Source: Sipunculus nudus
Lineage: Eukaryota; Annelida; Sipuncula; Golfingiida; Sipunculidae
Reading direction: 5' to 3'
Assembly: GCA_026874595.1 (NCBI GenBank)
Contig: CM049313.1
Span: forward strand, 25,912,008 to 25,976,007
Length of the DNA: 64,000 bases
Of the stretch, positions 35,956-47,599 are shown one piece after another (within the stretch, counting starts at the first letter, position 1; each line of letters begins with the position of its first letter). A program made the position numbers and the translations under genes. The notes under the pieces were generated by a model, which ran no database searches, was not told where the DNA came from, and was given only the letters and a program-made list of their open reading frames with translations.

Positions 35956-36212
35956 TATATATGATTATATATATATACTTAATCATATTTCAAATAATTA
36001 TAATATTGTAATAGAAGGTTTAGATATAACATTTTTTAGTAAATGGATCCAAAGTCTTTAATTCTATTTATTAAATTTTTTTTTTTTTTGCAATATTATA
36101 ATACTTTTCTCTGAAAAGTAGGGGGGATGATTACATTGGCCATCCCCCCCTTGCCAAAAAGTGGGGGGTATATATACCCCCATCCCCCCCCCCCCCTATA
36201 TTGACGCCCCTG
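35744..36212. mobile_element. 469-bp hAT-like MITE with perfect 8-bp target duplication
   Basis: The ends CAGTGGCGTCAAT and (inverted) ATTGACGCCCCTG are terminal inverted repeats of hAT type. The flanking octamers AACGCGAA at 35736-35743 and 36213-36220 are identical, which is the 8-bp target-site duplication of hAT transposons. The interior holds a G-run (about 35768-35785), two (TA)n tracts (about 35859-35894 and 35909-35944) and C/G runs at 36120-36196. There is no transposase coding. The perfect duplication implies a fairly recent insertion. Confidence 0.85.
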
Positions 36213-36220
36213 AACGCGAA

Positions 36221-39200
36221 GACGTTATTATAATGTCATTGTCTTCGATCTTACATTCAAGGAGGGATATATTACCATTTACCATATGTAGGCAGAACAT
36301 CCATGGTCGAAGTGGGTTTGAGAGGAGGGTTGTGGAAAATGGTATCCCCGTCCCACGATATGATATTTATTTAAAATCTTAGTAAAATAGGCTTAATTAA
36401 GACATTTTTAAGCCAAGCGGAATGAAATTTATCTGCTAAAACTATTAGAAGATATGTGCCGTTGTTATAGCTGAATATAAAGTTTTCTTGATGGCAGAAT
36501 TTAATGTTTATTTCATAGATGAGCAGCGTTAGTCGGTAAAAAAATAGTTACACAGTCGGTAAGATTCACTCAGTCAGCCACATCCATCCACAGTCTATCC
36601 CTGTTCATGTCACTGTTGTTTTCCGAATTTTCCTTGAAATCTGCAGCCATCTGAAGCCTGTGTGCTGATGCTCTTTTGAACTTCCACTGATACCTAATAC
36701 ACACAGCATTTTACTTGTCTTATCTATATAGACTATAGATACTGCCTACACTATACGTGTTAATAGAACTGGCCAGCTTCATGGAAAGAACAACAAGTAT
36801 TTGCATCTGAGTTACGGTCAGCCATTGGATTAGTATGCAAATGCCTTTTTCTGAACGGTAATATACACCCTTGCCTTTCAGTCAGCTCCCATGATAACAA
36901 TATGAACATGTTTGCAACGTAACCATGACGACGTCAGTAACTTACTCTGGCCCATGAACGTTAAAGGTACCTTCTTGTCCTCAAAATATTTTAAAAAGTT
37001 CTCAATAATAGGAAAACACAAACGAGACAGCAGGCAAAAGGGGCGAGCTTTGCTAAATCCGGAACCAAATCCTAATTTGATTTTTCCCAATGCGTCCCAG
37101 AATTATACTTTTTTCCCTTTTTATCAAAATTATCGACATTCATTGAGATAATGCTTATAGTCGACAGGTTTAGCAGACTAGGTTTATTGTTTAAATATTA
37201 TCGGCATGCCATCAACCGTGAACACAAAGAAGAGTGTGTCGTTTACGTTGCTAAAAACCATGTATTTGACTGGCAGTTTGCATGACATATTTTCTGGTGT
37301 CCACATTAGTTTCCCAAGGATCCCTCAGGACTTAAAGTCAGAAATGTAACGATTTGTCCTTTTTATGGACGGACGCCTAGGCTGATAGACGACAGACAAA
37401 AGCCTATTGCAACAGTTCAGAGGAATTTCAGTCAGCTTTGCTACAAACTAAGTTTTTTTTATCAAATCAAAGTGTGGAAAAGTTTCTTACCATTAAGAAC
37501 ATTTTTCTGGTCCGAGAAATCATAAACGGAAAACTTAATATTTACCCACTCTCTAGAGACAGTCGTAAGACCTTAACATATATAGAGGGCGCAGAAATTG
37601 AAAGTGTATTCAGGATGGATAAATTGAATTATAAAAGCACAATCCTGTAGGTATAATGATTCACTTATCGTCTGAAAAAATACAAGTTCCAGTTTAGGAA
37701 ATTACCTTTTTTTTGTTTGCATTGTACATATAGTCACTCAAATGTATCTTTTATCATCTAACTTATAGATTAAAGTGAGATAAGTTGGTCGGAGCCAGTG
37801 AAAAAGTATATTGAGAAAAACACCCTGCTGGATTAAGAATCATAATCAATACCGGTCAGATGGAAATCACTTGCCATTCAAAAACAAAAGACCCCAAACT
37901 GGTAAATATTCATTCTCTGTAATGATTCAGAACAACTGGGTGATCAAGTTTGGTTAAAAGATAATGTACAATGACAGGAATATATCTTAGGATGATGCAC
38001 ATTTTTTTAATTAAATGAAACACATGTAGTAATAAATACAAGTGTAACACGTTCGAATACACTTCAATAAATATACTCTCATATATTTTCAAACTGCTGA
38101 AAATAGACAAAATATAAATACACTCAACATTTACTATTTGCCTTTTTTGTAAATAGCTGTTAGTTAGATAAGAATTTATAATAAAATAAGCATCAGTTCA
38201 AATAATACCACAAAATATGATAGCGATCTTTCTGAAAATTGGTCCGGCAAATAATCTTCCAATTTTTATGGTAACAGGGATGTACAAGGGGATAATGCAC
38301 ATTCCGATGTTTTTTTGCGGACAAGGTACAGCATAACCATATACAAAAGACATCATAGTGCTAAAAATATAATTTATTAAGGGCCTTCACAATGTCGCAC
38401 CTAAAATCATTATGAAATATAGGTGGCGCCAACAAATCCTGTTTGCTACTCACATGGCCCAACCTTGTCCTAAACTTGGTGCAAATCCGTCCAGGCATTG
38501 CAAAGAAAATGTACTAACGGCAAGGCATATTGTTAGGAAATTGCACAAGCTTATTACTGAGCATTCCTTGGTCTCTTTACTATGTTGAAATTACGAAATA
38601 TTTTGAATATGGGGTTGTGTTTGTCATATATTAAATATTTGTATTATGTTATGTATAGTGTGGTCACATGATCTCATGATTCAGGAAATCTAGTTGTTCA
38701 GTGTAATTTGCAGACACTGGTACCAGAAAAGATGGTCTAGTGATGTAATTCATGGCTGAATGTGCTTGGCCATAAATATGTAACAGGTAAAGAAAGTGCA
38801 TGTGTATATATTAAAGTAAGTGTTTATATATACGTATAATTTTTTCACTTGAATAACAAAGCTGAAATTAAGAAGATGTTTATCAGATTTTCATTGATAA
38901 TATTTATTTAATATATAATATTATCAATGAATTATGAATACAAATATGACAAAGTAATATGTAATTACCGAAATGTAACACGTTTGCATTTGGATAATAT
39001 ATCACAAAGCCAATTGCATGCTGTTGCAATCGCATCTCGAAATATATCCAACACCATTTGTGCTGTTTGTGATGGCTAATAATAAAAATATAGGAAAAAA
39101 TAATAATACACTCCATTGTCATAGATCCAGGTCTGAAGATGAGAGAATACAGTGATCTCAGAATTTTCGGTTACATTTTGTGGTTAAGAATCGTCATTTG

Positions 39201-39637
39201 TTTTGTTTTTTTTTCAGGGAAAGTCTGGTTTTATAAATGTTGTTCATACGTTTAAAACTGTATTGGTAAAGTAACTGCAGAGACACAGGAATACAATAAC
39301 TTTGAGCAGGAAATCAGTCTATGAATAGTAAATACTATGGGATAATTAGAAGAGCCCAAAATTTAGTCCATTGGAGTCATGGCACTTTAGCTGACATTGT
39401 TACACAAATTTTAAAGAATGTGTTTTAGTTAGTCTGATTTCATTCGTATCCATGGTGTCCTCTCGTCAAATAACATCAAATGGTACAGATTAGGAGAAAA
39501 CATGACAACGTCGCACAAATTTTACAGAATATGTCTCAAGTTGTCTGATTTCATGAATTATTCTCCGTGAATAACATTAAATATAAAAAAGATAATAAAA
39601 TAATATTTCGGAATAACGAAATAATAGATAATTATAG
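36221..39637. other. Non-coding DNA, mostly unique
   Basis: No gene recognised. GGTGGCGCCAAC at 38422-38433 is one base off the palindrome found in families A and B and may mark a decayed copy, since 'cttggtgcaaatccgtccag' follows. A GGACGGACG..GACGACAGACAAAAG stretch at 37370-37400 resembles the GTCC-rich tract of family A in inverse orientation. Short frames at 36878-37151 and 37438-37650 have no recognisable content. Confidence 0.4.
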
Positions 39638-40326
39638 TGGCTTTCACACATTCACGGATCATCCCGGACTTTTTATCCGTGGTGTTCCGGCGGCAAGCAC
39701 CGCGATTTCGTCACAGCTCCGATATTAATACATTCCGAACTGGGTACTAACAACATTTCTTCCTAGCCAAGAATGGACAATACACCTAAAATATGCAATA
39801 TATAGTGCTGCTGGTTGACACCATGAATGAGAACTCATTATTGAAGCAGCTCTTGTCTTGCAATAACAACATGACATAAACGAAGAAGAAAAAACTGCAA
39901 GAAAAAGGAGTCAGTGGGTCAGACCCTGGCTTCTTAGACGACCACTTTACGGGCTGTTTGAGAAGTTGATGGCTGAACTGACAGGAGAAGATGTACATCT
40001 ATGGTCATTCATGTTCACATTTTCGCACCCGGAAGATACCGGTCTAAATACGGGGCTCCCAATTACTACACGGAGACTCCTGGATGTATGCGATGGCTAC
40101 ACAGAGGAGCACGGTGCCTGGCAGGAGTGAAACGGATCATTTTTCATCCGTGTATTCCGGGACGAAACCTGCGCAGGTTAAATTTTTTCTCCGAACATGC
40201 CGGTGCACCAAGGATCACACAGGGTGCCTGCCCGGTGTTTACACGGTGATGCCGGTATAACACGGATGATCCCAGAACGATAATCCGGGATGATCCGTGT
40301 TGCTATCCGTGAATGTGTGAAAGCCC
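39638..40326. mobile_element. ~690-bp inverted-repeat transposon (MITE-like)
   Basis: GTGGCTTTCACACATTCACG at the left end is repeated inverted at the right (CGTGAATGTGTGAAAGCCCC, ending 40326), and GGATCATCCCGG is also repeated inverted just inside. The interior has CCGG- and CGGATC-rich sequence but no transposase. It sits inside AT-rich sequence made of TTCGAAATAACG-like words on both sides (39595-39625 and 40340-40425), so it appears to have inserted into an older repeat. No certain target duplication. Confidence 0.7.
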
Positions 40327-41230
40327 CTTAACAAAATGACATTTCGAATTAACGACGGTATTTCGAGATAACGTAATAATATTTCGTTATGACGGATTAA
40401 TATTTAGGGATTTCGAAATAAAAAAAATCTGAATTACCCACTGTAGCTATGAGTGATTGATAAAACTATTTTACCAATTATTTCAATTATTTTCTTTGTG
40501 GGCGTAAGAGTTTTTCAGTTTATAACCAAAAAAAAAAAAATAGAAATACACATATCCAGAATTGATTCTGCACCTGTCTCATTAAAATGTGGACCACAAA
40601 AGCCGCTTTTAAAGAACAATCGCTTACATCTACACAGGATGTTTCAGAGACAATACTTTCAATATAGCTCACTTTTTTTTGTTAAAACTCAAGTTTGTAT
40701 CGGAATAGAGCTTTGATTACAAAGAGACAGCGGCCTCCTTTCCAAATCGGTTCTTGTTGTCTTGTAAATATCTATTCCTCCTTCACGCTCTTGGATATAA
40801 CATCTGTCAGTACACTGGCCATATTATTACTGTGCTTATTGCAACATCACTTGCGTAAGTCTGGTAAAACTACTTTGAAATCTTCTTTCAGTGACCTGTA
40901 CCGGAAACAGGGCTATTTTTCAACACGATATCACAGCGGCACGGCCCGGAACTTTACTGAAAAGTTACCGAGTAAACTGACAGTTTTTCACTGAGGCTCG
41001 CGTTCTTGAACTGCACATGGAGAATTGCTGGAGGCTTTTTCGTAACACACTGGTCGTGTTTACTTCCATGTTTGTTTAACAATTGATCCTAGGTACAAAG
41101 GGACCTAAGGTGTGCAGAAGGAAACTAATGGCAAAACAAGTGTGATCTGCTGACCCTCAGGCTCTGATACTTCCGGACAACAAGGTTGGAATTAAGTAGG
41201 CCTCCCGTCTACCGAAATTTCCATTATATT
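40327..41230. other. Non-coding DNA, including an ATTTCG/AATAACG-type repeat
   Basis: 40335-40425 continues the AT-rich repeat described above (ATTTCGAATTAACG, TTTCGAGATAACG, ATTTCGTTATGACG). The rest shows no gene. Two frames of 87 and 99 codons at 40453-40994 have no recognisable domain. Confidence 0.4.
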
Positions 41231-43350
41231 CTTAAGCCGGTGGCTCACCACACGATTTTATTGGCCGATTCATAGGATCGGCCGACCATGTATATACATA
41301 ATCGTGTAGAGTGTGATAGCCTAAGCGACGGGATTTTGTCGGCGTCAGCGTGAAAATTCGCCGTGGCCTTATCAAAGAAAATCGACCGATTTTATCGCGG
41401 GATTATCGAAATTGTGTAGTGAGCCAAAAGTTGCGACAAAGTCGGCCGATTTTGTTGATTTCGGTTGGGTCATGCCGGGTGCTCACTACCCGATTTTATC
41501 AAGCGACATTGTCGGGCGATTTTTTGGGCAGATTTTCTCAAAATCGGCTGAAAATCGGCTTGGTTTAGTTGGCCGATTTTCGGTGTCACATTTACCGACG
41601 CGCTTGTTCCCACCTCTCGATTATCGGCGAAGGAGTCTGTCTCATTATAGCGATCTGATACGGAGCTTTCTATGAGAAAAAATAAAAGGAAATATTTGTT
41701 CGCTTTTTGGCTTGTCCAAAAAAAATATACTGTGGCGGGAGAGTGACCTGTCGGTTAAACCTTGGCTTGAAAGAAGAGATGAACTAGTGGCATGTAAATA
41801 ATACACTTGTATGCGAACTGAGACAGGAGGGTTGAACCGTCCATCATCAATTTAATGGTTTTCTCCGCATATCTCAGGGGCGGGCCCAGGATTAAAGAAA
41901 AGAGGGGTCCAACCCAGGAGAACTAATAACAAAACCTTAAGAAAGGTCCCCAGGTCCGGAAAATGTCCGAAAGGATTGGTCTTAAACCCTTTAAACGAAT
42001 GCTGCGGCTGATCGTCAGGATTTGGTAAAACCGAACATCCACCATCATGATACTACATTCAGAAGGGCTATTTCACCAGACACGAACTCTAATTTAGAAA
42101 ATGACATTCTACTTGCATGTTTGTGTGATTACTAGGATTTCCTGTTTCTAGAAATTCAAAGAAGTGATGTTTTTTTCTTCTGTCCTGTCTAAACCAGAAA
42201 CACTTTATCATCTTTTTTCATTTGACTGCTACACGTGCACAACAAACGCTAACAGCAGCAGATATATTGCGTGATTAGGTTTTAATCTATATTATTAATT
42301 CCCGTAGCAAGTGATGATCAGTTATATATCTGGCGACTCTCTGTAATGTCAGATAAAATATATTAAAACGTATTAAAGTACAGCATCACCACCAATGCCG
42401 CCGACTCCGTGAAAAAGATTAAGTGTACCAGAGATCCGTTCACGCTTTTGCCTATTGGGTTACCTGTAAACATCAGGACTGGTATGCTGCGTGCACTGGA
42501 CTGGATGTTGTATATATATCACTCAAAAGTTTTCGGCTATTCATTCTTGTCTTCTCTCATTTCCTCTTAATTTGGGTTTATTATTTTATTTATACACTTT
42601 CTTCTCTGGCACCTTTGTTTTTGCTAACTTTAAGGAGAATCTGTGATAGGACAAAACACTTTGATCGGACAAAAAACTATGTTAAGGAAAGAAATTTATA
42701 CTGATGGTTAGAGATTACAAGCAGATATACAGTTGATTATTGCCATCCCTGAGATGTAAATATTGATTTGTGTTATTTTTCCCAGGAAACTCTTACATAA
42801 GCTTGAGTTAATTGTTCAGAAGGATTGCTAAACAGCCCAGCAATAAATAGGCGTTTGCAAACATACACCTTGTTCGTTCAGTCTTATGTTTACAGAAATG
42901 TTCGCACATTGTAATTATATGAATGGATACTCCTTTATAATGATTAATAAATTGCAGGTCGTCTTATAGGAATACATGAAATTTGAATCTTTACCAAAAT
43001 CTGTCTTTATTTCTTTTTAAAATACAGAAATATGTCATTATACAATATATACTTATTATGACTAATAGTGACAACGTACAAAACGTGAACTGTGACATAC
43101 AAAAATAAACAAAATCGGCCGACTTTGTCGCAAACATTGGCTCACTATACGATTTCGGTAATCGCCCGACAAAATCGGCCGATTTTCTTTGACAGTGCCA
43201 GACTCTTAGCGACGGCGATTTTTCACACAGACGCCGACAAAATCGCGTCGCTTGGGGTGTCACACTACACGACATGTACCCCCGTCGGTACATAGTCGGT
43301 CGATCCTATGAATCGGCCGATAAAATCGGTATGTGAGCCGCCGGCTTCAG
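41231..43350. mobile_element. ~2.1-kb transposon with ~230-bp terminal inverted repeats
   Basis: The left arm (about 41231-41462: CTTAAGCCGGTGGCTCACCA and onward) is an imperfect inverted copy of the right arm (about 43113-43350). Both contain ATTTTAT(T/C)GGCCGATTCA, TAGGATCG(G/A)CCGAC, GATTTTGTCGGCGTC, TCAAAGAAAATCG(A/G)CCGATT and TTGCGACAAAGTCGGCCGAT. A second left-end-like sequence at 41475 (GCCGGGTGCTCACTACCCGA) suggests a nested relative. The ~1.65-kb interior has no recognisable transposase, and no clear target duplication flanks it. A CAGGGGCGG..CCAGGATT hAT-type tip at about 41876 lies within. Superfamily undetermined. Confidence 0.75.
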
Positions 43351-44130
43351 AATTCACATTATGTGATGGTATATCGACCGTATCTCTATCGATCATTGTC
43401 AATTCATTTCTTTTGGGCCCGATAACTAGCCAGGGTCATCAATACAGGCGGGAAGGAGGGTATATGGTCAATGTAATCATCAAACTGATATTCAGAAAAT
43501 TATGTTTATATATTGGGAACAAAATGTACCAATTATTAGAATTTGAGACTTTCGTCAAATTTCTGAGTTCACTATGAAAATTATATATAAACCTGTTTTA
43601 GAATTTAAACATACTGGAAACATGATACCTTATTCTTTAAACCGTATACTCCAATGTAATATATATTTGAAATGTGTCGCACTGACAATAATATATATAT
43701 ATATATATATATATGATGATATATTGACGCCACTGCCACACTATATCCATTGAGTCACCGGCAGTACTTTCAATCTGTTTGAATATATTTAATCTGATAG
43801 ATTATAGCGTCATGAGGTAAATACGGGAAGGATGTTTATGAAAATGAGTGTCCATCCTCGAAAGTGCGCTGCTTATACACCATCTTTACTGGGTCGGTTT
43901 CCTATAACGCACAAGCAAATACAACTCTCGCATGGAACAACGGCAAATTTAAACTCCGGGAGTGAAAAAAACATTCACAGACGAATAATTAGGTGATATA
44001 TTAATGCATTTTGATACAAAGTAATTTTTTTTCTGTATATGATTATAGGCATGAATTTCTATCATACATTGGTCCCAGTCAATCCTTGAGGGAAACTCTC
44101 ACCCACTCCGCTGTAACGCTTGCATCCTGG
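43351..44130. other. Non-coding DNA with (TA)n and a solitary hAT-type 3' tip
   Basis: (TA)n at about 43690-43714 is followed by ATATTGACGCCACTG ending at 43735. That is the same terminal sequence as the hAT-like element at 35744-36212. No matching 5' tip or target duplication was found, so it is probably a truncated copy. Confidence 0.5.
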
Positions 44131-44134
44131 TGGT

Positions 44135-45172
44135 CAAGCGGTGCTTACTGTGGCTATGCTTACTGATGCCCATTTATTGACGGCGGAAGTACAACGCTTA
44201 TTGGTGCCCATATAATGACGGAGGTTTGCACTGCTTACTGGTACCCATATAATGACGGCGGCAATACAACGCTTACTGGTGCCCAAAAAAATGACGACGA
44301 CAGTCCAATGCTTACTGGTGCCCATAAAATGACGGCTGCAGTACAATGTTTACTGGAGCCCATAAAATGACGGCGGCAGTCCAATGTTTACTGGTGCCCA
44401 TAAAATGACGGCGGCAGTACAATGCTTACTGGTGCCCATAAAATGACGGCGGCAGTACAATGTTTATTGGTGCCCATAAAATGACGGCGGCAATACAATG
44501 CTTACTGGTGCCCATAAAATGACGGCTGTAGTACAATGCTTACCGGTGCCCATAAAATGACGGCGGCAGTACAATGCTTACTGGTGCCCATAAAATGACG
44601 GCTGCAGTACAATGCTTACTGGTGCCCATAAAATGACGGCTGCAGTACAATGCTTACTGGTGCCCATAAAATGACGGCTGCAGTACAATGCTTACTGGTG
44701 CCCATAAAATGACGGCTGCAGTCCAATGCTTTCTGGTGCCAATAAAATGACGGTGGCAGTACAATGCATACCGGTGTCAATATAAAGACGAAGGCAGTAA
44801 AATGTTTATTGGTGCCTATATAATGACGGCGGCAGTACACTGTGTACTGGTGCTCATATAATGACGGCAGCAGTCCAATGCATGCTTACTGGTGCCCATG
44901 TAATGACGGCGGCAGTCCAATGCTTACTGGTGCCCATGTAATAACGGCTGCAGTACAATGCTTACTGTTGCCCATATAATGACGGTGGCAGTACAATGCA
45001 TACTGGTGTCCATATAATGACGGCGGCAGTAAAATGTTTATTGGTGCCTATATAATGACGGCGGCAGTCCAGTGCTTACTGGCGCAACAAAATAACGGCG
45101 GCTGTACAATGTTTACTGCTGCCCATGTAATGGCGGAGGCAGTACAATGCCTACCGGTTCCCATATAATGAC
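44135..45172. repeat. 38-bp minisatellite, about 27 units
   Basis: The unit is CTGGTGCCCATAAAATGACG then GCGGCAGTACAATGCTTA. Variants include GGCTGCAGTAC and TATAATGACG. Four near-identical GGCTGCAG units lie at about 44590-44720. The ends are more diverged. No coding. Confidence 0.95.
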
Positions 45173-45327
45173 TAGAATAATATTATGAATTGAATATATA
45201 CATGTATTCTGAAAGATTCTTTAGTTTTCTTTCCAAAAGAAGCAGTGTAAATAATTTTGTTTGATCGAAAGATATTTTCAGGTTGATTGGGTTTGTGTAT
45301 CCATTCGAATTCCTTTGCATGATTTAA

Positions 45328-45393
<66 letters not shown>

Positions 45394-46440
45394 CTTTCCT
45401 GCAACTTGAATTTAATCCTAAAATTCTTTGACAAATTATGAAATGATTCTTTGTTTTAAATTGCCTGTAACTGCTTTTCAAATATTGCTATTATTTTGTG
45501 AAACATATTTGCAACATTTGATATAAATGACGTAGTTTGTAATGATATAGTTTGTAATCCACTGAAATACTGTTTTGGATATGGCTAAAAATTATTTGGG
45601 AAGAATAATGTTGTCCTAGTAGGCGAAATGTGAATGAAAGTGACAGATACATAACAAGAACCTATATCATGATTTGATTTGTTCCTTTCCTCGGTTATTA
45701 CTCTTAACCATTTTCATGTATAATAAGGTGATTTTGATGTCAACCGTCAAGCCTGTAAGTGTCAAACTAAGAAGAAGGCGAAGCTTCTACTAATTAGGTC
45801 ACTTGACAAATCTGGCTTGTACTAATTAATAAGGGTTAATAAACAAGGCCAAGCTTGTCAAGATAAGCAGTGATCAAGCTCAAAAGACTGCCACTGCAGG
45901 TCACCATCCCAGGTATCCAGCAAGACATATCTCCATTTGTCAGCCAGTCAGTGACTGAAAAGAATGTGTTGTTCTCTCAGGCTCTACATGTGATATTTTT
46001 ATTAACCAAATATATGTTACATACGTACATAGAGTACATTTATATACACGGGAGACATACATCTAATACATGTAGTTACAATGTGCAAGATATACAATAT
46101 ACTATTCAAGTACATTACATGCAGATGTTCACAGCTTGGTACATCATTACATCTTATATGTTCAATGTCATCAACAACTTTTCCTTTTACCTAACAAAAC
46201 ATGCATTTATTCCATCACTAATGACAAGCAAAACAGTGACCAGACAATGTTTACAAATTTGCAAGGCCCTCACATTACAAAACAGAACAAAAATACATTT
46301 TATTCATGTAATAACATGTATTTATTAGTTTTTCACATTTCTAATAATGCTTGTACAGTATTCCTTAACGACCTGCCATGTATCGTTCTACTTTTTTCTG
46401 TATCTTTTAATTCACTTTAAAATACTGCAAATAAAGATGG
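45173..46440. other. Non-coding DNA with a (TA)n tract and an unassigned 152-codon frame
   Basis: (TA)n at about 45332-45390. A plus-strand frame at 45870-46328 is AT-rich, gives a Tyr/Ile/Thr-rich sequence with no domain I recognise, and lies beside a LINE fragment. It may be chance or LINE-related 3' sequence. Confidence 0.35.
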
Positions 46441-46464
46441 ATGGTTATCCTCTCTCTGTTTAAA

Positions 46465-46665
46465 TTAAGGACTAATTATACAACAGGAGAATCTGATTTA
46501 ACAGCATGTGTGTTTCATTTACTTGAAGGATGCCTTATAATTTTAGATCCGAAAGGCATCATTTCAGTCTTGTCAGTATTCAAATTAAGTTTGTTGCTGG
46601 TCATTCATGATAGTATATCCTCAATACAAGCTTGACAGCAAACCGTGATGCTGTTAACACCCATG
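46465..46665 (-). pseudogene. Non-LTR retrotransposon RT fragment
   Basis: The minus-strand frame reads CIEDILS, stop, MTSNKLNLNTDKTEMMPFGS. This corresponds to the block after the catalytic core of LINE reverse transcriptases (C-I-x-x-I-x-x-W-M-x-x-N-K-L-x-L-N-x-D-K-T-E), with the usual Trp replaced by a stop. Only about 60 codons are recognisable. Confidence 0.6.
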
Positions 46666-47590
46666 TGAGGTTGACAGGTCAGTTAAAATACTACTCTTTC
46701 TGAATGATGAATTTTATTCTCAATAACACATTTTTGTGACAAATTGGGTTAAAAAATGACCTAGCAATTAAAAAAACTTTCTGAGAAAGATTTGACGATT
46801 TTCAGACCTTAAACCACATAACCACAGTTAAAATACAGGTGAGACAGATGAAAGGCAGTTTAATAGTTAACAATCTGATGGCATTAAATAGGGCTGCGAC
46901 TGGTTTAATCGACGGCTGAAATGATGGATCTCATAATGGCCCACCCTGCTAATACTAGTATCTGCTGTGATACCTGAGACCAGACGTATAGATAACACCC
47001 CACCCCTGACATGGTACGACAGAAGTTGCTGCGACTCATTCATTACACGGGCTCACGGCGCCACCGTTAGCAGATCTGTACGTCCATGTCTTAGAACACG
47101 GCAGACTAGACTTCACGTATTTAATATGACCACTACACAAAAAGAGCTTGTTTTTCATGTGATCCTTTTATGTTTGGTTAAACACTTGTAAACAGACGTA
47201 TGTTAGTGCCAAACACTACACCTCCCTTATTCATCATTTGACAAAGTTTCACCGATTGAGTGGCGACACAGAAGACAGTTAAGAAACCCATTCATATTGC
47301 GAGATAATAAGCCAAGAGGCGCCTTGTGATGGATTAAACACAAACTAACATTAGTCAGCCTGCTAAAGAGTTGTTAGTACGTGAATACAGCTCTCAAATA
47401 GCAAGCGTTCGCCTGCTCATGCCGGCCAGTTATATCTGTGCTCCTTCAATTTCTGATTGAATACCTGACATTGTACCGTGGTTGTGTTTATAAACACCAC
47501 TACCACACGCTTTGTAACTATAAGTGTAAATAAAACTAATGAATTTATTTTTAACGAACAGCAATTTCTAAGTGAACACGAGTGCTTCAG
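46666..47590. other. Non-coding DNA
   Basis: No gene or transposon recognised. 46960-47110 is relatively GC-rich with a 74-codon frame of unknown content. Confidence 0.4.
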
Positions 47591-47599
47591 TATAAATAA

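Noticed and set aside
41876-41900. Full hAT-like element starting at CAGGGGCGG
   Set aside because: No matching inverted 3' tip or 8-bp duplication was found, so only the tip is mentioned.
45870-46328. 152-codon plus-strand frame as a gene
   Set aside because: AT-driven composition, no domain, and adjacent to a LINE fragment; kept only as an unassigned frame.
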